A stretch of DNA of 6,331 nt, taken from positions 1-6,331 of the forward strand of contig JAFGFV010000489.1 in NCBI GenBank assembly GCA_016930895.1, given 5' to 3'. The DNA is from Spirochaetales bacterium (lineage in GTDB: Bacteria > Spirochaetota > Spirochaetia > SZUA-6 > DRHE01). The translations under genes were made by a program, and so were the position numbers. Below, one piece after another: positions 1 to 5,422 of the stretch (position 1 is its first letter; every line of letters starts with the position of its first letter). The notes beneath the pieces are model-generated. The model was not told the DNA's origin, did no database searches, and saw only the letters and a list, made by a program, of their open reading frames with translations.

Positions 1-54
1 CGCCCGGGGTGCGGCACGATGGACCCGGAGGGGACACTGCAAGGCTGCAGGCCG

Positions 55-69
55 GTTCATACCATGAAC
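55..69. promoter_or_regulatory. Short perfect inverted repeat, possible operator
   Basis: The sequence GTTCAT-ACC-ATGAAC is a perfect 6-bp inverted repeat around a 3-base centre. It lies upstream of the putative promoter at 127-156, centred roughly 100 bases before the expected transcription start. This would suit a site for a dimeric regulator. AraC-family proteins usually bind direct or asymmetric sites, so the neighbouring regulator is not an obvious binder. A chance palindrome of this size is possible. Confidence 0.2.
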
Positions 70-126
70 ATACAGCGCCTCGGGTTCCGACACAACGCCC
101 CGGGCGGATACTCGCCCCTTCCGTCG

Positions 127-156
127 TTGAACTGACCAAGCGGCATGTCTTAGAAT
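127..156 (+). promoter_or_regulatory. Putative sigma-70-type promoter of the regulator operon
   Basis: A -35-like TTGAAC (127-132, 4 of 6 matches to consensus) is followed, after 18 bases, by a -10-like TAGAAT (151-156, 5 of 6). Transcription would begin near 163, leaving a leader of about 30 bases that contains GGAGGAG at 173-179 ahead of the GTG start at 192. The placement favours this short gene start over an upstream in-frame ATG at 9. Bases 1-126 hold no gene I can identify. Frame 1 is open from the window edge to a TGA at 133-135 and could be the tail of an upstream gene, but its translation resembles nothing I recognise. Confidence 0.45.
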
Positions 157-191
157 ACGCCCAAGCCCCCCCGGAGGAGCAGCAGGATACC

Positions 192-1154
192 GTGGGCAAG
201 AGCACGCTGAGCCGCGACGCCTTCCTCGTCGAAGAGTACCAGGGCCGGATCAACCGGGTGCTGGACTACGTCGAGACGCACCTGGAGCGCAGCTTCACGC
301 TGGCTGAGCTCGCGGCGGTGGCCAACTTCTCCAAGTTTCACTTCCACCGGCTCTTTGCGGCCCTGACGGGGGAGACCCTCTTCCAGTTCATCGCCCGGGT
401 GCGCCTGGAGCGGGCCGCAGCCCGCCTGCGCGCCCATCCCAAGCAGTCCATTACCGAGGTCGCCCTGGACTGCGGGTTCTCCAGCTCCGCGGCCTTCGCC
501 CGCGCCTTCCGGGCCGGGTTTGGGGTCACCCCGAGCGAGTGGAAACGCGCCCGCGGCGAGAGGAGAAGCAACCATGGGCAAGCGGATCGCAATCTGCGGA
601 AAGCGTGCGCGGCGGCGCCACCCTACACTGGTCTCGACACCGAGCTATCGGAAAGGAGACCAGCGATGAACCAGAAGGTCGAGGTCAAGGATCTGCCGGA
701 GATGACGGTGGCGTACGTCCGGCATGTAGGTCCGTACCAGGGCGACGCCCGGCTTTTCGAGAGGCTGTGGGGCACCCTCATGAGGTGGGCCGAGCCGAGG
801 CAGCTGATCGACTTCCCCCAGACCCAGGCCCTGATCGTGTACCATGACGACCCGGAGATCACGGAGAAGGAGAAACTGAGGGTCAGCGTATGCCTCTCCG
901 TGCCTCCGGACACCCCCGTGGACGGAGCCGTGGGCAGGATGACCATTCCCGGGGGCCGGTACGCCCTGGCCCGCTTTGCCCTGACCTCGGAGCAGTACGG
1001 AGAGGCTTGGCAGTGGGTCTTTGCCGAGTGGCTGCCGGGCAGCGGCTACCAGCCCGACGACCGTCCCTGCTTCGAGCTGTACCCGGGAGGCGACGCGCCG
1101 GACGATTCGGGCCGGGTCACCGTGGACATCGTGGTCCCCGTGCGCCCGCTGTAG
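192..1154 (+). CDS. AraC-family transcriptional regulator with C-terminal GyrI-like effector-binding domain
   Basis: Predicted cytoplasmic, ligand-responsive DNA-binding protein of 320 residues. The N-terminal AraC module has two helix-turn-helix units, at about residues 37-57 (LAELAAVANFSKFHFHRLF) and 86-107 (SITEVALDCGFSSSAAFARAF). A basic linker at about 118-158 leads to a GyrI-like domain (159-320) of the BmrR/Rob/SbmC effector-binding fold. Family signatures include PEMTVAYVRHVGPYQGD, WGTLMRWA, YHDDPEIT, PGGRYA and DRPCFELY. Glu295 in the last motif is at the position of the acidic ligand-binding residue of the fold. The GTG at 192 is chosen because family members begin shortly before the first HTH, GGAGGAG lies upstream, and a promoter-like sequence lies at 127-156. 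The frame is open to an ATG at 9, but that extension (MRHDGPGGDT...) looks non-protein-like. It is the first gene of an apparent operon. Its ligand, possibly a cationic or hydrophobic compound, cannot be read from the sequence. An in-frame ATG at 666 with its own strong ribosome-binding site could give the free effector domain. Confidence 0.9.
   Translation: MGKSTLSRDAFLVEEYQGRINRVLDYVETHLERSFTLAELAAVANFSKFHFHRLFAALTGETLFQFIARVRLERAAARLRAHPKQSITEVALDCGFSSSAAFARAFRAGFGVTPSEWKRARGERRSNHGQADRNLRKACAAAPPYTGLDTELSERRPAMNQKVEVKDLPEMTVAYVRHVGPYQGDARLFERLWGTLMRWAEPRQLIDFPQTQALIVYHDDPEITEKEKLRVSVCLSVPPDTPVDGAVGRMTIPGGRYALARFALTSEQYGEAWQWVFAEWLPGSGYQPDDRPCFELYPGGDAPDDSGRVTVDIVVPVRPL
650..668 (+). promoter_or_regulatory. 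Internal ribosome-binding site and in-frame ATG before the GyrI-like domain
   Basis: GGAAAGGAG (650-658) sits seven bases before an in-frame ATG at 666, exactly at the boundary between the AraC linker and the GyrI-like domain. The match to an anti-Shine-Dalgarno target and the spacing are as good as those of the bona fide starts elsewhere in the window, such as the one before 2749. Initiation here would make a free 162-residue effector-binding domain (666-1154) as well as the full regulator. This is seen in sequence; use in the cell is inferred. Confidence 0.4.
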
Positions 1155-1179
1155 AGCTGCGGGCAGGAAGGAGGAAGGC

Positions 1180-1533
1180 GTGCAGGACCTGCAAACCCCA
1201 TCATTTACCCTGCGCGCCAAGCGGGCCATTGCCGCCGTACCCTTCGGGCAGGTGGCCACCTACGGCCAGATCGCGGCGTGCGCGGGCAACCACCGAGCGG
1301 CCCGCCGCGTCGCCTGGCTGCTGCACTCCTCCTCCGACAAGGAAGGGCTGCCCTGGCACCGGATCATCGGCAGCCGGGGCACCATCCGCCTGCCGCGGGG
1401 CGGCGGCTTCGAGGAGCAGCGTGCCCTGCTGCAGGCCGAAGGAGTGGCCGTGGACGAAACCGGAAGCCTAGACCTGGCACGCTATCTCTGTACCCTGCGC
1501 CTTGACCCTCCACCCTGGGATAGGGCGCCGTGA
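1180..1533 (+). CDS. Alkyltransferase-like protein (ATL), cysteine-less MGMT homologue
   Basis: Small cytoplasmic DNA-binding protein of 117 residues with the C-terminal fold of O6-alkylguanine-DNA alkyltransferases. The catalytic PCHR motif is replaced by PWHR (Pro58-Trp59-His60-Arg61), so alkyl transfer to Cys is not possible. Other MGMT hallmarks are kept. These are PFGQVATYGQIA with Tyr28 (equivalent to human Tyr114), and Arg42 in GNHRAARRVA, 17 residues before Trp59, matching the Arg128-Cys145 spacing of the human enzyme, where Arg128 is the nucleotide-flipping finger. ATLs such as E. coli YbaZ and yeast Atl1 bind O6-alkylguanine lesions and hand them to nucleotide-excision repair. The GTG at 1180 is chosen because AAGGAGG (1168-1174) precedes it by five bases; upstream in-frame codons overlap the regulator and are unlike the family. 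It follows the regulator by 25 bases and overlaps the next gene by four. A C-terminal tail (about 88-117) extends past the core. Confidence 0.88.
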   Translation: MQDLQTPSFTLRAKRAIAAVPFGQVATYGQIAACAGNHRAARRVAWLLHSSSDKEGLPWHRIIGSRGTIRLPRGGGFEEQRALLQAEGVAVDETGSLDLARYLCTLRLDPPPWDRAP

Positions 1534-2516
1534 AAGCCCCGCTGCGGTGCGCGGTCGTGGGGTTGGGGCGCATCGGCTCCACCTTGGAAGACGACCTACT
1601 CAGGGAGAAACCCGCCAGTCACGCCGGGGCCATCCGGGCCAGTCGGGACTGCCGGCTGGTGGCCGGCTGCGATCTCCGAAAGGACCGACGGGAGGCCTTT
1701 GCCAGGCGCTGGAGATGCCCCGCCGTCTACGGCGACCTCCCCTCGATGATCCGAGCCAGCCAGCCCGACATCCTGCACCTTGCCACCCCCGCGGAAACCC
1801 ACGCAGCGCTGATCACCGAGGCCGCCGCGCTGAGGGTTCCGCTGATCATCTGCGAGAAACCCCTGTGCCCGAGCTCGGCGGAGGCGCGGGCGGCCGTCGA
1901 GGCCTGCCGGGTTGGGGGCTCGATCCTGATGGTCAACCACGAGCGGCGCTACTCGCGGGATTACCGCAGGGCGCTGGAGCTGGTGCAGCACCGGACGTAC
2001 GGCGAGCTGCTCTCGCTCCACGCGCGCTTGTACATGGGCCGCGGACAGCCCCTCGGCGCGGTCCTCCTGGAGGACGGGACCCACATGGTGGACGTGGTCC
2101 GCTTCCTCACGGGAGGGGAGCTGGAGATCAGACACGCCCAGGGCGATCCGGGGTCCCGGGCTGGGGCCCTCCAGGTGCTGTTCGCGTGCGCCGGCGCGGA
2201 CGGCTTTCTGGAGGTCTCCGTCCGACACGAGGCCCTGGGGTTCGAGCTGGAGCTTGGCTTCGAACGCGGACGCCTGCGCATCGGCAACGGGGTGTACGAA
2301 GAGCGCGTGAGCGGGCCAAGCCGCTACTACGAGGGCTTTCGCTCCCTGCGGCCCGTGCGCACGCGCCCGTGGCGCAAGACAGGCTACTTCGCCGACATGC
2401 TCGCGGATGCCGTGGCGGCGCTGCGGGAGCCCGGCCATACCCCCGTGTCCACGGGAGAGGACGGACTGCACGCCGTTGAGGCGATCGAGGCCATCCTGGA
2501 GCGGGCCCGGGGGTGA
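1530..2516 (+). CDS. Gfo/Idh/MocA-family NAD(P)-dependent oxidoreductase
   Basis: Predicted cytoplasmic dehydrogenase of 328 residues, close to the usual family length. The N-terminal Rossmann fold begins with CAVVGLGRIGS, with a GxGxxG dinucleotide loop at 11-16. It continues through a beta strand ending in GCDLRKDR, where Asp48 is a likely NAD-ribose contact, and the EKP motif at 109-111, whose Lys110 is commonly functional. The C-terminal alpha/beta domain carries EDGTHMVDVVRF, with an Asp182/His185 pair typical of the catalytic region. The closing segment (TPVSTGEDGLHAVEAIEAIL) is also characteristic. The substrate, probably a sugar, inositol or related polyol, cannot be assigned. The GTG start overlaps the stop of the preceding ATL gene as GTGA, and the only nearby ribosome-binding sequence is weak, so translation is probably coupled. 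Its pairing with a DNA-lesion-binding protein is unusual, and its role in the operon is unknown. Confidence 0.9.
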   Translation: MKAPLRCAVVGLGRIGSTLEDDLLREKPASHAGAIRASRDCRLVAGCDLRKDRREAFARRWRCPAVYGDLPSMIRASQPDILHLATPAETHAALITEAAALRVPLIICEKPLCPSSAEARAAVEACRVGGSILMVNHERRYSRDYRRALELVQHRTYGELLSLHARLYMGRGQPLGAVLLEDGTHMVDVVRFLTGGELEIRHAQGDPGSRAGALQVLFACAGADGFLEVSVRHEALGFELELGFERGRLRIGNGVYEERVSGPSRYYEGFRSLRPVRTRPWRKTGYFADMLADAVAALREPGHTPVSTGEDGLHAVEAIEAILERARG

Positions 2517-2551
2517 GGGCAGCCGCGCTCGCAGGCGAGTCCGCAATTCCA

Positions 2552-2580
2552 TAGATTTTCGGATCACAAAGAGGTATACT
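2552..2580 (+). promoter_or_regulatory. Putative promoter of the FecR/TPR gene
   Basis: A good -10-like TATACT (2575-2580, 5 of 6 matches) follows a weak -35-like TAGATT (2552-2557, 3 of 6) after 17 bases. It lies in a locally AT-richer stretch (about 2541-2590) of an otherwise GC-rich window. Transcription would start near 2587 and leave a leader of about 160 bases before the ATG at 2749. Confidence 0.4.
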
Positions 2581-2643
2581 CGAAAGCGCAAGAGGCGAAA
2601 TCGAGGTGTCCACTTCCTCGAGCGGCTTGTCCGCGGTTTCGCA

Positions 2644-2673
2644 GCCACGCCAGGGGCCCTCGCCTGGCGTGGC
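2644..2673 (+). other. Perfect 11-bp hairpin in the leader of the FecR/TPR gene
   Basis: GCCACGCCAGG (2644-2654) and CCTGGCGTGGC (2663-2673) are exact reverse complements separated by an 8-base loop. The hairpin sits between the putative promoter and the ATG at 2749. No T-run follows, only CTCTCTAACCTT, so it is not a canonical intrinsic terminator. It could be an mRNA 5' structure, a termination hairpin for the upstream operon, or a dyad bound by a regulator. Confidence 0.6.
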
Positions 2674-2748
2674 CTCTCTAACCTTGGCGAACCTGAGGCC
2701 GGCCCTGGGCGGGCAGCCTGCGGCCTGTTCAGTGGAAGGAGTGAAGCG

Positions 2749-3633
2749 ATGAAGACCGCCCTGGCTCTGTGCATGCTCTTGCTGGCGGCTGCACTGCCGC
2801 TGGCAGCCCAGGAGCTGCTGGTCGAGTACCTCGAAGGCACTCTCGAGCTCAAACAGGGGTCCCAGTGGGTCGAAGTGTACATCGGCGACTCCCTTTCCCG
2901 GGGCAGGGTGATCCGCCTGGAATCGGGGGGTTTCGCCGAGCTTTCCGCCGGCAACGTGACCGTCACGCTCAGCGAGGGCGGCACGTACAACACCGACAGC
3001 CTCTTCAAGTCCGGACAGAAGGTGGCCGCCTGGAATCTCGGGGGAGTCGTCAACTCCAAGCTCTCCAAACTCGTCTCGCCGGTTTCCGGTGGGGAAACCG
3101 CCACCATGGGCGTCCGTGGTGACCGCATGGACAGCGGCGAGCTCACCTGGGTCGAGGAAGGCACCGAGTACCTCGCGGAGGGCAAGAAGCTGCTGGCGCA
3201 GGGGCAGGTCGAGGAAGGCATCCGCAGGCTGGAAGAAGGCGCCGAGTGGGCCCTGACCGAGGAGGAGCGCAACGAGCACCTCTTCTATGCGGCCTACGGG
3301 CACTCTCTCCAAGGAGAGAGCGCGGTGTCGCTGATCATGCTGGAAGACATGCGGGTGGGCCCTGCGGCCCGTTTCTTCACCGACTACGTGCTGCTCAAAG
3401 GAAAGCTCCTGATCGACAACCTGGCCTTCGAGGATGCCCTGGCCTTGTTCGACCAGTACCTCGCACACCCCGACATGGGCGAGACCACGCAGGTCGTGCA
3501 TTACCTGGCCGCCGTGTGCCACCACGGCCTGGACAGGCCCCAGCAGGCCCGCCAGAGCCTGGAGGCCGCCTACAAGATCGACCCCAATTCCGAATACGGG
3601 CGCTCGGCCAAGCAGATGATGGGGAGCCTGTAG
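2749..3633 (+). CDS. Exported protein with FecR-like domain and TPR-like repeats
   Basis: Predicted secreted or periplasmic protein of 294 residues. A signal peptide spans residues 1-20 (MKTALALCMLLLAAALPLAA), with likely cleavage before Gln21. Cys8 lies inside the hydrophobic core and is not a lipobox. Residues about 24-128 resemble the FecR domain. There is a beta-rich start (LVEYLEGTLELKQGSQW), the pattern IGDSLSRGRVIRLESGGFAEL, and the diagnostic ATMGVRGD near 118-125. Residues about 137-283 are helical with TPR-like units (AEGKKLLAQGQVEEGIRRLEE; FEDALALFDQYLAH; PQQARQSLEAAYKIDPNS). Such proteins probably act as envelope scaffolds; no enzyme motif is visible. The ATG at 2749 is chosen over a long upstream in-frame extension because AAGGAG (2736-2741) precedes it with ideal spacing and the signal peptide starts there. 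There is no FecI-type sigma factor next to it and no cytoplasmic anti-sigma segment, so a FecIR-type signalling role is unlikely. Confidence 0.82.
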   Translation: MKTALALCMLLLAAALPLAAQELLVEYLEGTLELKQGSQWVEVYIGDSLSRGRVIRLESGGFAELSAGNVTVTLSEGGTYNTDSLFKSGQKVAAWNLGGVVNSKLSKLVSPVSGGETATMGVRGDRMDSGELTWVEEGTEYLAEGKKLLAQGQVEEGIRRLEEGAEWALTEEERNEHLFYAAYGHSLQGESAVSLIMLEDMRVGPAARFFTDYVLLKGKLLIDNLAFEDALALFDQYLAHPDMGETTQVVHYLAAVCHHGLDRPQQARQSLEAAYKIDPNSEYGRSAKQMMGSL

Positions 3634-3729
3634 GGGGCACGGAGCAAACCGGCCGGCCCCCGGAAGAAGCGCCGCAGCCCGCGCAGCCGGCGTCGCCGAA
3701 GCCGGCGATCCCAGCACAAACAGGAAGGA

Positions 3730-3768
3730 AGGGGCGGCCGGAGACTACTACCAGCGGCCCCTGTTTTT
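3730..3768 (+). terminator. Intrinsic terminator between convergent genes
   Basis: AGGGGC (3730-3735) pairs with GCCCCT (3757-3762). Two further pairs form beyond one mismatch (3737-3738 with 3754-3755), and TTTTT follows at 3764-3768. It lies about 100 bases after the stop of the FecR/TPR gene and 29 bases past the stop of the convergent lipoprotein gene. On the - strand the stem is followed only by a weak pyrimidine tract (TTCCTTCCTGTTTG), so it is mainly a + strand terminator that might also serve the opposite strand. The rest of the gap (3634-3796) is GC-rich with no gene seen. Confidence 0.6.
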
Positions 3769-3796
3769 GTCCGCCGATTGCTGCGCTGGACCGTGC

Positions 3797-5422
3797 CTAC
3801 TTGGCAGTCGTGAACCTGTAGGTCGGGCTGGTGTACAGCACGCTGGTCAACGATTTGGCCGTGTAGTACCAATAGTAGAGCACACCGGCAGGGAGAGGCT
3901 CATCAGGCTGAAAGGAGTTGCCCGTGTTAACAGTGGCCACCTTCACCGGATGGCCGCCGGCCGGCCATCCGTACAGGTCGTAGGCAATTGCCCTGCTGTA
4001 CTGCGGCCACTCGAACCGGGTGTCCTTGGGGGTGCTGTCGTATCGGTCGGGAGGGATCACGGTGCTGACCGCAATTGGCGCCACGGCGTATGCGGAAAGA
4101 TTCCCGGCGGTGTCAGACTCTCGCACGTGGAGGGTGTGCGTGCCGTAGGACAGCGCCGTCCCAGGAGTGAAGCTGGTCACGTCCTCCTTGTCCTCGCCCG
4201 CGGAGTCCAAATGGAAGTAGTAGGTTCCGCTGCCGTCGCCTGCCGTCGAGACCCACGCCCAGGTCGGAGTCGTGTCGCGGGTCGCGTAGTAGGGATCCGG
4301 ATCGGGAACCGTAATGCTTGGCGCGGTCGGGTACGCCCGGTCCACCGTTAAGGACATGGTGTCCGCTCTCTCGTTCCCTGCCCGGTCCTCCACGTCCAGC
4401 TCCAGCGTGTAGGTACCATCCTGAGACACGCTCGCCACCCACGCGTCCTCGATGCCCGGGTCGCTGAAGGTGACCGTACCGGTGCCGCCCGTCTTGGCCC
4501 ACTCCCAGCTCTCAATCCCGCTCCTGTCGTCCGACGTGATTGCATACACCCTCGCCGGGAACGAGGTCGAAGCGTTGAAGGTCCTGTTGCTGGCCGAAAC
4601 CGACGGGGCCACCCGGTCCAGCACAATCGTACGCATCTTGAGCTCCGAAGCGCTGGGCAGGGTCGATCCGTCCCCGAACCCCATGTAGATGGTCTTGCTT
4701 CCGTCTTCAACGAGCGCACCGTCCTGAAGCGGAACGGGGGCGATTTGGTCAGTGACACCTGCATCATAGTCGGACCAACCGCTCGGGCTCAGCACCGCGG
4801 CCTCCGACCATCCCCACTTCATGATCTCGGTCACGTAGTTGACGTCGTACAGATAGAGGGTGACGGTGCCATCCAGGGAGTTCGTGTAGAGATCCTCGGT
4901 CCCGTCGTCCGCGAAGGCGTCGTTGAGACCCTCCATGAAGAAGTTCCCGGCGGCCGACACGCCCGTCTTGAAACTCCAGGAGTAGTCGCTCTGGAGTTCG
5001 CTTCCATCGACGCCCTTCAGACCGCTCTTCAGCGTAATCGTGTAGTCCGTCCACTCGGTCAGGGATGGATCGGGGTAGATGTACAGTGTGTCCGTGATAT
5101 CGTTGTACTCGAAGCTCCACGGATTCGGGAGAACCGGCGAGAAGAGCACGTTTGCCTGAATCACGGTATTGCGATCAAGATCACGATCGAAGATGACCCC
5201 AATTCGCTTGCTTTGCGCGACAAGATCGACGCCGTTAACCGGATCCACCGAAACCACCTGCAGGAACTTGTCGTTGGCCACCTTCACCTCGGTCGTGATG
5301 GCCTCCAGCAGGTCGAACTCCCCCCCGCAGGAGCTAAGCCCCAGGCTCAGCCCCAGGGCCAGAACGCCGAGGGCCGCACCCGCGATCAGGGCGAATCGCG
5401 CGCCTCTCACTCTTCGTCCCAT
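3797..5422 (-). CDS. Lipoprotein with Big_5/SbsA-type and further Ig-like domains
   Basis: Predicted lipid-anchored envelope or surface protein of 541 residues. A basic N-terminus (MGRRVRGARF) and a hydrophobic stretch lead to the lipobox Leu29-Ser30-Ser31-Cys32. Cys32 is the only cysteine in the protein, and GlyGly follows it. Residues about 53-155 match an SbsA/Big_5 Ig-like domain (VSVDPVNGVDL, IGVIFDRDLDRNTV, DYTITLKSGLKGVDGSEL, YSWSFKTG). A less clear beta-rich segment spans about 156-268. Two related Ig-like modules, about 270-361 and 362-452, each end near a D-x-AGN motif (DRAGN, DTAGN). A fibronectin-III-like segment (about 456-541; FEWPQYSRAIAYDLYGW, YYWYYTAKSL, YRFTT) ends the protein. 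No catalytic motif is seen; adhesion, matrix or scaffold roles are inferred. AAGGAG (5431-5436) precedes the ATG at the right spacing. The gene overlaps the 3' end of the transglutaminase/TPR gene by 16 bases, which argues for co-transcription and coupling. Confidence 0.85.
   Translation of the reverse strand: MGRRVRGARFALIAGAALGVLALGLSLGLSSCGGEFDLLEAITTEVKVANDKFLQVVSVDPVNGVDLVAQSKRIGVIFDRDLDRNTVIQANVLFSPVLPNPWSFEYNDITDTLYIYPDPSLTEWTDYTITLKSGLKGVDGSELQSDYSWSFKTGVSAAGNFFMEGLNDAFADDGTEDLYTNSLDGTVTLYLYDVNYVTEIMKWGWSEAAVLSPSGWSDYDAGVTDQIAPVPLQDGALVEDGSKTIYMGFGDGSTLPSASELKMRTIVLDRVAPSVSASNRTFNASTSFPARVYAITSDDRSGIESWEWAKTGGTGTVTFSDPGIEDAWVASVSQDGTYTLELDVEDRAGNERADTMSLTVDRAYPTAPSITVPDPDPYYATRDTTPTWAWVSTAGDGSGTYYFHLDSAGEDKEDVTSFTPGTALSYGTHTLHVRESDTAGNLSAYAVAPIAVSTVIPPDRYDSTPKDTRFEWPQYSRAIAYDLYGWPAGGHPVKVATVNTGNSFQPDEPLPAGVLYYWYYTAKSLTSVLYTSPTYRFTTAK

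Noticed and set aside
9..191. N-terminal extension of the AraC regulator from the ATG at 9
   Set aside because: The 61 extra residues do not resemble AraC-GyrI proteins and overlap a promoter-like sequence. The GTG at 192 fits the family's usual N-terminus.
2407..2748. In-frame upstream extension of the FecR/TPR protein
   Set aside because: It overlaps the end of the oxidoreductase gene and the putative promoter and hairpin. The ATG at 2749 has an ideal ribosome-binding site and begins a signal peptide.
1596..3272. Long open frame on the - strand (558 codons) opposite the oxidoreductase and FecR/TPR genes
   Set aside because: It is antisense to two well-supported genes, spans their intergenic promoter region, is rich in Arg, Pro and Ser, and has no recognisable domain. 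Such frames are common in GC-rich DNA.
3303..3320. CTCTCTCC-AA-GGAGAGAG inverted repeat inside the FecR/TPR gene
   Set aside because: It is a simple purine/pyrimidine dyad with a 2-base centre in a coding region, with no neighbouring regulatory context. Chance is the simplest explanation.
2749..3633. FecR-type anti-sigma / iron-citrate signalling function
   Set aside because: There is no adjacent FecI-type sigma gene, the protein begins with a cleavable signal peptide rather than a cytoplasmic anti-sigma segment, and TPR repeats replace the usual FecR C-terminal region.
3675..3712. GC-rich repeated GCCGGC elements after the FecR/TPR gene
   Set aside because: Two short GCCGGCG copies in a GC-rich gap do not form a clear repeat array, and the real terminator is the hairpin with a T-run at 3730-3768.
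2128..3717. Second long - strand open frame (529 codons) overlapping the same genes
   Set aside because: It is a shadow of the FecR/TPR gene, running through that gene's leader and the 3' end of the oxidoreductase gene, with low-complexity composition and no family resemblance.
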